64,000 bases of DNA. Origin: Prostheceraeus crozeri. Taxonomy: Eukaryota; Platyhelminthes; Polycladida; Euryleptidae. The notes below the pieces were generated by a model that was not told where the DNA came from, ran no database searches, and was given only the letters and a program-made list of their open reading frames with translations. The stretch spans positions 1 through 64,000 of the forward strand of contig CAJQUW010007428.1 of the NCBI GenBank assembly GCA_907163375.1. Reading direction: 5' to 3'. The position numbers were made by a program, and so were the translations under genes. This document shows positions 23,340 through 35,700 of this stretch, in pieces (position 1 is the stretch's first letter; every line of letters begins with the position of its first letter).

Positions 23340-25717
23340 GTGTCAAGCAGGGCTGTGGAGCCGGAGCCGAGCCGGAGCCGGAGCCTTAAGGAGCCGATGG
23401 TTTTGGTCGGAGCCGATTTATCACAAAGGCTCCGGCTCCGGCTCCGACTCCGGCTCCGATAGTTTGAGTTTTGATATAAATCTAGAATTTTGAATGTTAT
23501 TAATTGGCATCATAAAAAAATTAAATCATTTGAAATCTAAAGATATGTCTTTTAAGTATACCAATGATCTGTCCTCCACGATATCTTTCTTTGCAGTTGC
23601 CGCCTTCTTTTGTATTATATTTATTATACGAGTATATTTACACACATGTGTAATATTTTTTTATTGCATATGTTTCGTAAGACTAATTTCCATATTGACA
23701 ACATATTCTCCAAAATCCATTAATTTGAAGACTTGTTATATGCATGCTAACTAGATGATTGTAGATTCCTAGAGACAAGTCGCCAGTCATTTATGTACAC
23801 ATTTCCAGTTCAGTCAGCAAAGATAATATAGCTACATTTCTTGCGCAATGTCTTAAATCTAATACGGTTACTATGTAGGTTACCATCTATAGGTATGGCT
23901 ACTGGCAGAAGCTACTGGTATCTGTGACAATGCCAATTTCCTTAGATTGTATTGTAGGCTCTTGTGCAGTCCCCCCACCTACATTTTTCAAAACAATCGA
24001 TTATTCAATTTGATCAATTTTGATTGGAGGGATAACTCTTCACACTCACACGAATGACCTGACTACAAGTCCTCACATGGCTATAGCAATAAGCGATCCC
24101 CAGCCACTTCTAGTGGCGCCCTATTATTTTAATTAAAGGTATCTCATTCACAATGAATTTCCTTTGACTTCAAAATTCAAAGGGTATATTTCAATGCGAA
24201 AAACCCGAAGGCAAATTACAATGTTGACTTGCTGACGAAGTTTGCGACCAGCATGACATCGCAATTACCCACGTAGATTTTTACAACAGCACGGAATGCT
24301 TCACTCAAACCGGTGATGCTGAAACGGACATCCAATGGTGCTGCATCTTTTGACCAGAGAAAAAATGGGGGGGGGAGGACTGCACAAGAGCCGTATCGTG
24401 TAATAATATTTCACCAAATGTCATTCCCCCAGATTTCAAGAATTTTCATTATTATTTTTTCCGTCTGTCAACACCTTATGCTGATATCATGCTGACTTAT
24501 ATGTAAACAATAAAAAAAGACTGAGACGCTCTCAATAAAGGCGCCTTTTGACCTCCATTTTCTATTGTCTGTGACATTAAACCGCACGCGCATTCGAAAG
24601 CTAGCAAAGTAGATGGGATTTCTGCTCGATGCTCGCAGTCAAATTTTTATTATGCATAGCACCCTGCAACATACTGTGTGATACTCCGAGTTCAGTTTCA
24701 TCAGCCTAACCATCATCAGAGGAATAGTGGCAATGTGTTATATATAAATTGAATATAATAATATACATGAATCATTGATGAATTATTTAGTGCAACTTTA
24801 CGCCATAATGAAAAATACGAAATTAATATAATGTAAGTTAGGCCTTAACTTATTAAGTATGCTGCATAGAATTACAAAACTTGTCCTAAATTAGATATTT
24901 TTAATTTTTTTAAGTATAATTTTCAATTGTACATTTCTAGCCTACACTGTAATGAGGCTATCTAAATTACAATTTCTACAGATGATGAGTCGTGGGCTAC
25001 CCACCGATCATATTATTCATGGACTAACAGACTATTGAATAAAAGCAATAACAAATAACAATAACAACCTAAGCTAGCCTATATACACTTTAATATTCAA
25101 TAAAGCAATTGATATCTTTATTGATACGGTATATTTGGCTATATAGCCGATACCCTTTCATGTTCGAGTAGATACAGGCCCTATAAGCTATTTAGAGGCA
25201 TACGCTATCCAGTTTCATATTCAAGCTTTGTAAAAAACTTATACTACTATTCGGCCCCTGTGACGGCTAATTAGGTATATCATCATCACTCATGTGGTCT
25301 TATTTAATGTAGCCTCGTAGTAGACTGGTTGCAGGCTAGGCCAATTTATATTTAGCCAGTGCGGGAGATCTTTATCTAATTTAACCAATCCTGGCTATAA
25401 CTTTATTTTATCTTTCAGAGATAGTCAATTCATGCAAAAATATATGACAAGTATGTTATTTGTCATTATATTAGGCTATTATCATTTTTGCTATTAACTT
25501 AAGTCGTTGCTTGTTAATGAAAACTAATTTGATGATTGTAGCAAGCCTCTAAAGGCCACACCGTTATCCAAAAACCCGTTCAACGGATCCAGGATAACCA
25601 GCATAGATAGAACCTGAATTTGAAGTCGGAGCCGGAGCCGGAGCCGAGCCGAGCCGAGCCGGAGCCGGAGCCGGAGCCGATGAGATAACGCATCGGCTCC
25701 ACAGCCCTGGTGTCAAG
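23340..25717. mobile_element. hAT element (23,348-25,709) with 8-bp target duplication
   Basis: GTGTCAAG at 23,340-23,347 is repeated exactly at 25,710-25,717. Between them the element starts CAGGGCTGTGGAGCCG and ends CGGCTCCACAGCCCTG, an inverted repeat with the CAGGG...CCCTG termini and 8-bp duplication typical of hAT. Both subterminal regions are made of GGAGCC/GAGCCG repeats in opposite orientation (about 23,355-23,460 and 25,625-25,695). The 2.36-kb interior has no transposase-like frame, so it is non-autonomous. It inserted into the minus-strand LINE, which is therefore older. Confidence 0.85.
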
Positions 25718-26700
25718 CAATAAAAATTATTGTGATTATAGCAATACGCAATACTGCTTGATGAGGACAAGTCGATTTTACCTACGTTTCCTCAATATTC
25801 CATATTTCTTCGAAGAAAACTCTTCTTTGTGTCACCGTCTTTCTTTACAGGGATAATCATATTGATGTTGTTTGCATATTTCAATAATGTGGTGACTGAG
25901 GACTCAGCCACCAGATCACTCGAAAAAATCGACGGCCCGAACACTGCTCCTTGAGGTACATCTTCTAACGTTGGTAGCTCTTGCGAGATCAAATCTCCAA
26001 TTTTCACATCAAATCGATGATCGCTCAGATAGGATTTTAGCCACTTACGGAAGCCCAGAGGAAATCCAAAGTTCTTAAACTTCTGCAGTATTAGAGAATG
26101 ATCAATTAGACGAATAAAAAGCTGACGTCGTATCGAAGGCGATGATAGCGACTCCATCAAATAATAAATCATCATGGCATTCTAGTGCATTATCGAGAAG
26201 CTCTACCAAAGCAGATGTTGTGGATTGGAGTGCTCAGGTTGGAAACCATGTTGACTGCTCCTATGGTGTACCAGGAATTTTTCAAATAAGTACTTTTAAA
26301 ATGTAAGATAATTTCTTCAAATGCTCTTGACATTGTTGGAAGGATGCTAATCTGACAAACATTATCGATGGAAGAGGTGATGCTTTTGACATATGATTGA
26401 CTATTTCCATGCACTAGGGAAAATTCGCTGCTGCACAGAAATTTCAAATATTCTCTTCATTTGAGAAACAATATAATCGGCCACTTCATCATTTATAAGA
26501 TTGGTACTATCTCCATAGCCAGTGGATTTCTTCGAAGACAGTGTTTTCAGTTTTTTTTGTGAACGCTTTCCTTCGTAATATTCACATTCCAATCGTCATC
26601 ATCAAAATCTTAAACTTGAATTCCGTCACTATGATATTTAAGTTCTAGATTGATGGCGATTTTGTTTGCAATTTCCTCAGGATTCAATTCATTTGAATGG
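25718..26700 (-). pseudogene. LINE reverse transcriptase, fingers and palm, broken
   Basis: Minus reading from about 26,690 gives PEEIANKIAINLE in one frame. The frame at 26,592-26,401 then has KKLKTLSSKKSTGYGDSTNL (normally LSSKKATGxD). Frame 26,175-25,792 gives IDHSLILQKFKNFGFPLGF, LKSYLSDHRFDVKIGDL and DVPQGAVFGPSIF, then LLKYANNINMII where YADD would stand. The catalytic aspartates are changed to NN and several frame changes exist, so it is dead. The C-terminal part is at 22,850-23,339 across the hAT insertion. It belongs to the Jockey/CR1-like group; the clade is uncertain. Confidence 0.6.
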
Positions 26701-27630
26701 TTTCAGTTGGATTCAGATTTCAGATTGAATTCGATCAGTTTCTTCAGAGCTCCATGTTTTGTTTTGCCTGTTATTTTGTGACTATCTTCCATACTCCGTT
26801 GTTTTCGGGTTTCATTCGGTTTGCGAAATTTTTTTGACTTCACGATTTCCTTTTTAACTTCCTCCTTCCGAGAGTTGTCTATCCCACTCATCACAGCGGC
26901 AGACATCCCAACGATCATTAGGGATTTTGTTAGTCATGACAACCAATCTTTGTCCCTTTCAGTACCTCGTAAATACAAGTTTTTTGTGTATGCTGAGATC
27001 AAAGCAGGTAGGTAGAATACTGCTGAAGGTAAAGGAATTCAACAATGCATCTAAAGTCACAAATGATTTGATCAAAAGAATCTCTAAATAATCTCAATCA
27101 ATTTCAGATTGCAGCATTCGTAAACAATCAGTATTCGATTATCTAAAATCATATATACTGTAGTTCGGCATTGCTTATTCGTCATGTTGCTGGATTGGGA
27201 AGAGGGAATCAGATATATTGAAAGGTGATCAGAGCTTCCAGTAGGTGTTTTATAGATAACATTCGTGTTTTGATATAAATTATTTCCGTTAGTTTCTTTG
27301 ATATGAATATGTGACCAAGTACATTGTTACCGCGCGCGTGGTTACTGACTATATCAACAAGGTCCTCTTCAGGTTTAAGTGTTATGCGCTAACCGATTGG
27401 CCTTAATACAATAGGCTAACATGATGTTATAAACGATAATATTTTTCTCTAAATAATACATTGTAATTAATGAATATTAATTATTTCGACAAGGGGAGAT
27501 TGATGCCGGTATGACTGGAAATACATTTAATGTGTGGTACTATACTTGGTACTTTCCACATCATTTCCGATTCTCTCAATTGTCTTTTATCGAAACAGTG
27601 CAATTATGTAAAACTTCTTTCTCTTTTTAA
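26701..27630. other. Intergenic, nothing recognised
   Basis: Region downstream of the sushi gene's 3' end. A Lys-rich minus frame at 26,703-26,918 may be upstream LINE sequence but shows no domain. No other feature seen. Confidence 0.35.
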
Positions 27631-27633
27631 GTT

Positions 27634-27639
27634 TTTATT
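27634..27639 (-). terminator. Polyadenylation signal AATAAA of the sushi gene
   Basis: AATAAA on the minus strand, about 100 bp past the stop codon of the last sushi exon. This is the right place for a short 3' UTR. Confidence 0.5.
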
Positions 27640-27739
27640 ATTAAAAGTAAAGCAAATCCTAATACATTTTGATATTTGCAATGATTAGAACAAGTTTGAT
27701 ATGTACATGCACTTTTCCAGGGAAACATAGAAAAGAATA

Positions 27740-27999
27740 TCAAATTATCTTTTCCATGCGATCCTTAGATGATGAGTTGTCTAGTTTTTTACATACGGGA
27801 GTCGAATTCACTGGTCGCCACTCTCCATAATGACAAGTAGCTTTGTTTTTTCCAGTCAAGTAGTAGCCCTGCTTGCATTTGTATTCAATCACATCATGAT
27901 GCAAAACACGAATTATTGGTGTCGAATATAACCACCTTCCTTGCTCTCCGATTAAATAAATCATCCCATGCTTCGGAATAGGTGGTCGCCGACATGTAT
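27740..27999 (-). CDS. Sushi (CCP) domain gene, last exon
   Basis: The minus strand has a good acceptor, ATATTTTCAG, just before 27,999, and a TGA at 27,742-27,740. Completed with one base from the previous exon it reads NTCRRPPIPKHGMIYL, then DVIEYKCKQGYYLTGKN, then ATCHYGEWRPVNSTPVC. That is a whole sushi/CCP module with its four cysteines, the GY after Cys2 and the W before Cys4. A short polar tail of 17 residues follows, with no membrane segment, so the protein probably ends as a secreted or extracellular form. Sushi modules mediate adhesion and complement-type binding. The entry phase is 1, matching the exon at 32,339-32,515. Confidence 0.8.
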
Positions 28000-29644
28000 C
28001 TGAAAATATTAACAGTGCTTCATCTTTCGTAGAATCATATGAAATCAAGGAAAATGGAAGCGAAACTTAAATAAAATATTCTGATAAAATTGATGATAAA
28101 AAAGTACATAGAATTGCATGTTCCAGAAACAAAGAATCGGCGAATTTTCAAAAGTTGTGTCATATCGGCTATGAACATCAACGATTGAATCGAGCCATTC
28201 GGGTTCCTACCTCCTGTTACTTGCTGGAAAGGCCTGATCCGTTGGTCTGGATTCTGATTATACTAAGCTCGCATCATACACCTTTAAATGCAGTTCATTC
28301 ATAAAGGTGATAAAGGTGGTCTTTCTTATCTGCTAAGCTACGGTCCATATACAATGCATCATAGTCATTTATACACGAATAAATGGGTTAAAAGCAGTTT
28401 AGTTGATCACTTGGTTGCACCCATGTTAGCACCAATGTTCTGAACAAACTGGAGTTTTGAAGCGGTTGACCATATTCAAGCACGATGTTTTGGCTTCATT
28501 CTTGTCTTCCATATGATTAGTATAATTAGTAAATATTAATTGATAAAAATTAATTTTTGAGGACGGCTAACTTCATTGAGATGGAAACTTTGAAACCCGT
28601 CAGTTCCTCAGCTTCACTCGCAATTTGCTTGATATATCCGTGTTCACGAATCCTCTCATTCACAGAACAGAAGGTCGAAATACGAAAGAAATTCGGAAGA
28701 GACACTATACAATAAAAACACTAACAAAGCTAGTAGTCTATAATTACTTTCCTGCTGTTCACCCAACATCCCTGCTCTAGTTATGGCAGTGCTCCTTCTG
28801 CTTCTCAGGCTTCGAATAAACTGGAATTAATCCTTGCATCAACACCTTCAGCATGCTGTATACTTATGAACTTCCCTATACCCCAGCCAAAAGTCATGTG
28901 GTCACTTTAGAGAGCCACTGGAATGGTCACGAAAATTGAAGATAGCGATTAAAGTAATCAACTCACAACAACGGCGGCTACATCATATAGAAGATATAAT
29001 TTTCGTCTCATTGGTACAGTTTCTGATTTTGTTTTCAGCACAAGACTCATCAAGCTTCCTTTTCATGCACTGTTGCATACACTTACATTCATATGATTTA
29101 GCCTATAAAAATTGCAGCGTTTTAACCCTTGTCAGGCTAGGTTTTTCGGGACCCTTTGTTGGCCAAGTGTTTACATTTTGTCAACAACCTATTTTTCAGA
29201 AATTGACCATTAATTTTATTTCATAAGGAAGGAATGTTTATGGCAATGACAGATTATCACAAGTGCTGATATATAATGATCAAATATGTAAAATATACTA
29301 TACACAGTAGGCTTGCAATGACGTGCAGTTTTAAGCGTAGGCCTACTATAAATAATTGGTTATAATTTTGATGCTAGTGAAACCAGGGTACGAGCAATTT
29401 AGTCTGCATTTTGCTCTATTTTGTTCAGTTTATACAAATTCTTGCTTTCCTATCATTAAGTCTTGGATTTTCATGTTGATGGCAATGCCGATCATTAAAT
29501 TAAGCTTAGGTGATAATAGGCCTATATAAGCACTTGTCCCAAGAAACATTCATTGACAACTTTGCAAAAATTTTTATCTTGACGTCGGTGACGGGAACAA
29601 CTTGTTACTTTACAAGCATGATTGCACATGCACCCGCAAAAGGC
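28000..29644. other. Intron of the sushi gene, no exon seen
   Basis: AT-rich intronic DNA. A minus-orientation copy of a short motif (TTGACAAAATGTAAAC...TTGGCC) lies at about 29,160-29,190, also found twice near 31,034 and 31,213. Nothing else supported. Confidence 0.4.
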
Positions 29645-30060
29645 GAGGATAACAATAATAATAATCTTTATTAGTCCACAACAATGATTCAGTAGACATG
29701 TATGACAGTAAAAGAGACAAAATACAGAAGCATGGAGGAATTACAAGTATCTGGGTGAACAAAACAGTGTGAAGGAAGATTGGAGTCTGATGGTTTTGGC
29801 GAAGTGAGGAGCAATAGGAAGGGGGTTACGGGGGATAGGATTCCGGAGGATGAAGCACTCTCGAAGGGGGTGAAGAGAGTCATGTGCTATCATCTTGATT
29901 AGGGAGCAACAATTTCTTTCAAGGAGGGTGTTGTACGTGGGAGTATTATGCGGGAGGCTCGCTTTTCAACTGCAGTAATTTTGCGTAGAAGGTAGCCAGG
30001 GAGATTGACAAAAACAGGACCGCAGTACAGAAGCTGCATGTTGAGCATGTTCAGACTTCA
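29645..30060 (-). mobile_element. 3' fragment of a LINE
   Basis: Read on the minus strand, it runs from about 30,060 through LLYCGPVFVNLPGYLLRKI and AVEKRASRIILPRTTPS, an RT C-terminal tail of the LYCSPVWxxLPxxLxxxL type. It then continues to GGACTAATAAAGATTATTATTATTGTT at 29,675-29,650. Such AATAAAG-ATT repeats are common LINE 3' ends. The copy is 5'-truncated near 30,060 and contains stops. It lies inside an intron of the sushi gene, in the same strand sense. Confidence 0.55.
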
Positions 30061-30935
30061 GATCGGTTTGTAGGTGAATTTAGATGATCAGCTAGTTAAT
30101 GAGTGCTCAACAAACATAGGATCCCATCTTCCTTACAATAGCAATTGAGACTTGTCGAAGTTGCTTGAAAATACATGTTTTTCTTCATATTCTAACGCTA
30201 ATCGCTCTATGAAAGCATGATTAGTTTTGCAAACTTTCAGCATCTTTCTTGTAAATTGTACAACCATTACAGCAACTGCTACTTGGATCATGTTGCGATT
30301 GCGATATCCATTGACCACGCATGCACAACGAACTGAATTTTGTTGTAATCCAAAAAGATAAATGGCCTCTTCACTATTACACTAAAAGTGGAATACAAAA
30401 GAGGAAACATTTCTCCACATCGATTGTATTTTGTTGCGCTTTGGTGCATACAGCGTACAGAAGCAAAATAACATTGTTGGCACCATAAAAGGATGAGAAA
30501 CCGTCGAATGAGTTGCTTGTCCCCTCGTCGATTTCAGTTTAATAGGTTTTACATCAATTTGCTATCATGGCTCCTATAAATGTGATTCCCAACCAAAAGT
30601 TGCACCATTCAAGGTAAAAATAGCGATATATGAAGATGTTCTGTCCAGTAGGCCTATATCAGGCAGATTCAACAAGCCTAGGCCTACTTCATCTTTACAA
30701 GAATGTTGCAATATGCTGATAGTGTTATTGTGCCACGCAGCGTGCTACATATAGAGGCTTTGCGAGTAGCAAATTTAGGAGAATTTAGTATCGAATTACG
30801 CGACTTCTTTCGCATACAAGACCAGCTTGCATATTGTGACCCTTGTATTCCACATGTCATTCATTTGACAGTAAGTGGATTTTCTGAGAGAAGATGCGTC
30901 GATGTTTTGAGATGAACTACTCCAGCAATCTTCCA
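30061..30935. other. Intron, nothing recognised
   Basis: Short frames on both strands at 30,703-30,993 have no domain or framed splice sites that I can support. Confidence 0.35.
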
Positions 30936-30939
30936 ATAG

Positions 30940-31400
30940 GTACGTCATTCGATAACGACCGAAACGGTGTACCCCAATCAGTGCTACAGACAAATAAGAG
31001 CCATGAAAATATCTAAAAGTGGTTAATTTGTCGCTGTTGACAAAATGTAAACGCTTGGCCTGATTAAGTGAAGTCTCATAAAATCATAAAATGTAATGTA
31101 GCAATAATTTCGGGAGTGTGATATCAGGAAATAGCAGTAAAAAGTACCCATCGTCCATGAATTTCAGCTTGGTGCCCCTATTAGTGTTACTTCTACAGAA
31201 TTTTGAAATGCGAAAGTTGACAATTTGTATACGCTTGGCCTGATAAAGGTTAAGAGATTTTATCTGAATTATAATATCAAATTTTAAGCTCTGAATTGGT
31301 ACTTTTAAAAAAGGTATGTATGATTTTTATAAGATTTGGGGCTTGAATAATGTTACTATATGCCGAATGAGCAATATCATTCGACAAATACGAAGAAGTG
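30940..31400. repeat. Diverged tandem repeat, about 180-bp unit
   Basis: GTTGACAAAATGTAAACGC then TTGGCCTGAT at 31,034 recurs at 31,213 as GTTGACAATTTGTATACGC then TTGGCCTGAT. Flanking words (GGTACGT / AGTACCC / GGTATGT) show about two and a half units. Confidence 0.45.
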
Positions 31401-31927
31401 ATTTTACAGTTAGATAGCTGTATGTAAAAGACTAATCGCATAGTTATATTCTATTATAATATTTCCGCAATGATGAACTTGCAAGTTCGCATAACTAAAA
31501 GAAACAATTAAGCAGCAAAGTTCCAACACCATGCTTACTTCTGGACCGTAGTCTACCTACAGAAGAAATCAAAATTAAAGCGCCAGAAATTTCCTGCACG
31601 ATAGATTCTATTGATTATATATTATATATAATTTATATTCCCAGCATTTATATTTCCAGCATGATATTGCAGTTCCCTGCATTTTTATCAGTGCATTAAA
31701 AAAGGTTCTTGCATTGACAATCCATGTATTGAACGCATTAAGATATCATTGCAGTTCCTCACACTAGTGCGAGAACTCAATATCATGAAGGAATACCGCA
31801 TGGCCTTTCGTGCTCACTGTCAGTGTTGCTTAAACACTCGAAGCTTCGAGTCTCTTGCTTCAAATAAATTAAGAAAGCTCGTTCAATGGTGGATGCAATG
31901 CAAACTATGGGGGTACATGTAGATTGT

Positions 31928-32010
31928 GTTAAGGTTGGCATATTGAACCCCAATATATATATATATATACCGATTTACCATATTGCGGTTCAATCATAGA
32001 TAACCTTAAC
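31928..32010. repeat. Small inverted-repeat element with TA core
   Basis: GTTAAGGTT...TATTGAACCCCAATAT on the left pairs with ATATTGCGGTTCAATCATAG...AACCTTAAC on the right, in reverse complement with some changes. A (TA)n run forms the centre. It resembles a tiny MITE. Confidence 0.4.
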
Positions 32011-32025
32011 CGAATGATATTATAA

Positions 32026-32094
32026 TTCAGATATCAGAGCTGCAATATTCTATGACTCTCAGTCTTACAGCATATTGCGGCTCTGATATCTGAA
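32026..32094. repeat. 23-bp inverted repeat
   Basis: TTCAGATATCAGAGCTGCAATAT (32,026-32,048) pairs with 32,072-32,094 in reverse complement with one mismatch and a 23-bp loop. It could form a hairpin. Its sequence is unlike the preceding inverted repeat. Confidence 0.5.
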
Positions 32095-32338
32095 CTGTAA
32101 TATTGCAATATACTCTTCCTAAACGTTTCCATTTTCTTATACTTTTCCTACAAGTAAAAAATGTGAACATTTTGATGTGGTTTTGTCATCATGGTAACAT
32201 TTACAGAGAGAGGTTCTATCATCATGACAACAGAGAATTGGTATTGCAAATAACCTTCAGAGCAATTTCAAAATTGATAGAATGAAGCATCCAGCTAGCG
32301 TTATATTCATGAAAATATTCAAATTTCTATTCACTTAC

Positions 32339-32515
32339 TTGGTTTACAACTTGGTGGCTCTCCAATCCATGTACCAAATTGACAACTTATCCGGTTGCTT
32401 CCTGAGGCTCGACGAAAACCTAATGTGCATTCATAGTGAGCTACAGATCCATGCTCAAGACTGACATATGAAACTTGACTATTTGCACCCATCGGCAATT
32501 TGTTGTCACAAGGAG
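32339..32515 (-). CDS. Sushi (CCP) domain gene, internal exon
   Basis: The acceptor CCATTTCAG precedes 32,515 and the donor GTAAGT follows 32,339. The exon is 177 bp, 59 codons, phase 1 at both ends, the classic one-exon sushi module. It reads APCDNKLPMGANSQVSYVSL, then SVAHYECTLGFRRASGSN, then ISCQFGTWIGEPPSCKP. The four cysteines and the conserved W before Cys4 are present. Being symmetrical, it can be duplicated or skipped without a frame change. It splices in phase with the exons at 37,582 and 27,740. Confidence 0.85.
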
Positions 32516-32589
32516 CTGAAATGGATAAGGGCGGTTTTTAACAAGTAGTCTGGCAATTGATGAATTTATCGAATCTCAACAGATGTAGC

Positions 32590-32705
32590 CACCACGGGAC
32601 ATGCTTCGGCCTGTAAGCTATCAGTCGTGGGTTGGTTCGAACCACCGACGTTGGAGCTAGAGGTCGTGCAGGCATACTGTATAGCCATTAGGCCACCGGA
32701 TAGGT
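32590..32705 (-). repeat. tRNA-derived SINE head
   Basis: On the minus strand TGGCCTAATGG fits an RNA polymerase III A box and, about 40 bp on, GGTTCGAACC is an exact B box. The segment in between does not fold as a full tRNA cloverleaf that I can draw, so I read it as a SINE or decayed tRNA pseudogene, not a working tRNA gene. Confidence 0.5.
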
Positions 32706-35700
32706 GCTTATCAAGAGTGTGGAAGGGATGTTATTTGCATTGCTTCACTTTCCGTGTCCACTTCCGGTAATTGGTTGAGTAAGCGATAGGGTGATTTCAT
32801 CTTGCTTTTCCTGTCAAAATCAAGTGTCTCAGACCGAATTAGAATGTCATGACTTCGACATGTAAACTGTTAACAGATGATCTTTTATGTAAGACTGATA
32901 CTCGAAACTGGTTCAATTCCCCTTAACTACAAATGTAGAAAGGTCATGAAGGACACACATTCACAGTTGGCGATTGTAAAAATTAAGAAAAATCGCTTGA
33001 TGAATACACTTGAAAGCAAAGCAGATGGTAGTTTTAATTGCTCCAAGGTCATTAACAGAGAGTTATTGTTAGTTTAAAGCTTTTATTTTTTCCGTTGCTC
33101 AGCAGGCTTCAATAGTTCATTTTTTCATAATTTTATTGCTAGAAGTTGTGCTCCTTTATCACATAATTGACGTATTCTCCGACATATGATGGCTAACGCT
33201 TTTCCTTCCTTTTTCACTGGAAATCAACCCATTCCGTCCCCAAAACATATATTACGTATTGAGGTCATTATAATTCATCAGGTCATCATTAAAGCTAAGT
33301 TCAGTTTGTTATTATTTCAAGCCCAAATGAACCTTTCTCGGCCGCGAAAACGCCAATTAATGCCTCGTGAGCATTTCTTATTCCAACACTTTCCCCTGCT
33401 TTAGGAACATGTGCAACTAAAGATATCACAATTGATGGAGCAATTCATGAGTGCAGTTAAGTAATCATAACTTTGCAGAAACAATTACGACATTCGCACC
33501 TTCTAAGTCATTAGGAAAAGCATAAGAATTAAGTGATATAGCTGCAGTGTACAGTCGCATCTAATAACACAATTTGTTTCTTTGCATAATTTCACTTATA
33601 CATAACATTACACATAAGGAAACCTATTACTTGCTTTGATCACTATTATCAAGATTTATATCTCCGAGACAAAACTTTGTTTAGAAAACAACAGAATGTA
33701 TTGGTTTCATTCAATTTCAGGTTATCGAAACTTTCATGAAGGATGCTGACCTTGAAGCTATATAAACAGTTTCTCAATCATATTTCATAGAGAAGGGATT
33801 CTGTTATAAAATCCAAAATAAATGCATTTCTTAGCCAGCTTCATCTTTCATCCTTTTGTTTTTCATCTGCGATACTATATTTCATCTTCAAGTAATTCTT
33901 CTATGAAAAATGCACTAATTGCATGGCTGCTTTCCTGATACAAATATCATTTCAGCTATTGACTGAAGTCAGTTTTACAGTTCTCTATTTTCTTAATCAG
34001 ACAATTCTTATCTGATGATTCAGAGATTCATTCTAGATTTCAATCGATTGCCAAACATTTTGTCTAAGAAGGAAGTTGATGCAATATGCATGTAGTATAT
34101 CATGATGAAGATGATAATTCTTCTTCATGATTTAGGAATAACATGGCTTGGAATTTATCTTCCTGTAATCTATCAAAAGTTGCTTTCACTATATCTACAC
34201 CGAACTTTCAGCAGAAGTGAAGTATTTTTGTGAATATGAGTCTATGAATCATATCATTACCAACGATTATTCCATAGACATCATATAAACCATCACAAAT
34301 TTTAATATTATGCAAGTGCTACGCACTAAATGTTTTAGAAGTAGCAGCACACTTAGGCAATCATTTTTGTGTCTTTTCTAAATCATGTGCATTCTTTAGG
34401 TATCTGCAAATCATGTTACTTCTTCACAGTAGCATTTGAAGTCACCACATAGAGCTGCATAATGCCATTTCATAGAAGTATGCATTGAAATGGCTAGTTT
34501 TGAAGAATAATTTTCCGCATGTACACTGGCGAGTTGTATTCTTTATCAATCCCAATGGGTGATCATAAGCAACGTCTCTACATATTCATCATGTGTCGGA
34601 TCGCAAATAGCAATCAATGCAAAATTGGTTATTTTGTTATCCAGTTTTGAAAATAAAACGTTTTGACTTTTGAATTTTGAATCGCCATTTTTAGTCCGAA
34701 AAATGAGCGCATTAGAATGAATGAAAACCACCGTTAGAAAGTTCACACATTGAATGTCTTGTACAATGAATTGCATGTCGGAACTATACTCTAGAAGACA
34801 AGGAGGGAGGGCGCGGTTCGCACCCCGGGATGTGGATGCGCTTCAGAGACACTGAGTGGATAGGATTAAGCTACCTGTGGGGCTCGTGACTTATTACCTA
34901 CATCTGCCTGTGGGTCCATGAATTTTCCGAAGTCGTCAAGAAAATTTGCGGTTTTACTTCCAAGACATTTTATAGCATTAAAAAAAAGACTCCATAATTT
35001 TGGAGTAAGCTCAGTTAATAATTGATTGACATTTCTGATTTAAGTAGAGTACACTAACTGAGCTGCATGCAGTTTCAACATGAACACGTCATGACGACTT
35101 ATCATCATTAAAGTAAGGGTAACTTGCGTCTTCAATGATAGACGCGTTGCAAGGACAGTCTAATGTCTAGTGCAAAGATGGAACCGTTCTGTTTTGTTCC
35201 TTGTATGGAGAGCACTACTCAATTGCAAAAGTTAAAAATTGTTTATTTACAAAAACACGAGAAAACAGTAGCCACAATGTATTCCTGTTTTTCGAAACGT
35301 TAGATCGATCTCGTTTTCTATTCAAATCTTTTGAACGATTGTCGGCGTGTTGCAAGATCTACAAAGCTGCTTTATTTCATTCTTGAATTGCAATTACAGA
35401 GATGATCATTTTGCAGAAAATTTGACATAGACTCAGAACAAATAATCGTTGAAAGGTATCCATATTGAGCGCAGGACTTTTGAAAACTCACTGCTTAAAC
35501 GAGTGAGTTTACATGTATTGGAATTGTTTCCTGGCTTTCCTCTCGCTGATCTCGAGTACACTATATCAATCTGTCTTGAATGCAGGAAACGGCGACGAAC
35601 ATGGAATGCGAATTTTCGAGCTGGCTGTTGAGCCTTTCTCTCCTCTTTACAGTTTGCGCCAAAATTATTAAGCATTTTGTTTTTAATTCTTTTTATTTGT

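Noticed and set aside
32590-32705. A functional tRNA gene, because of exact A-box- and B-box-like words
   Set aside because: I could not fold an acceptor stem or anticodon arm around them, so a SINE head is more likely.
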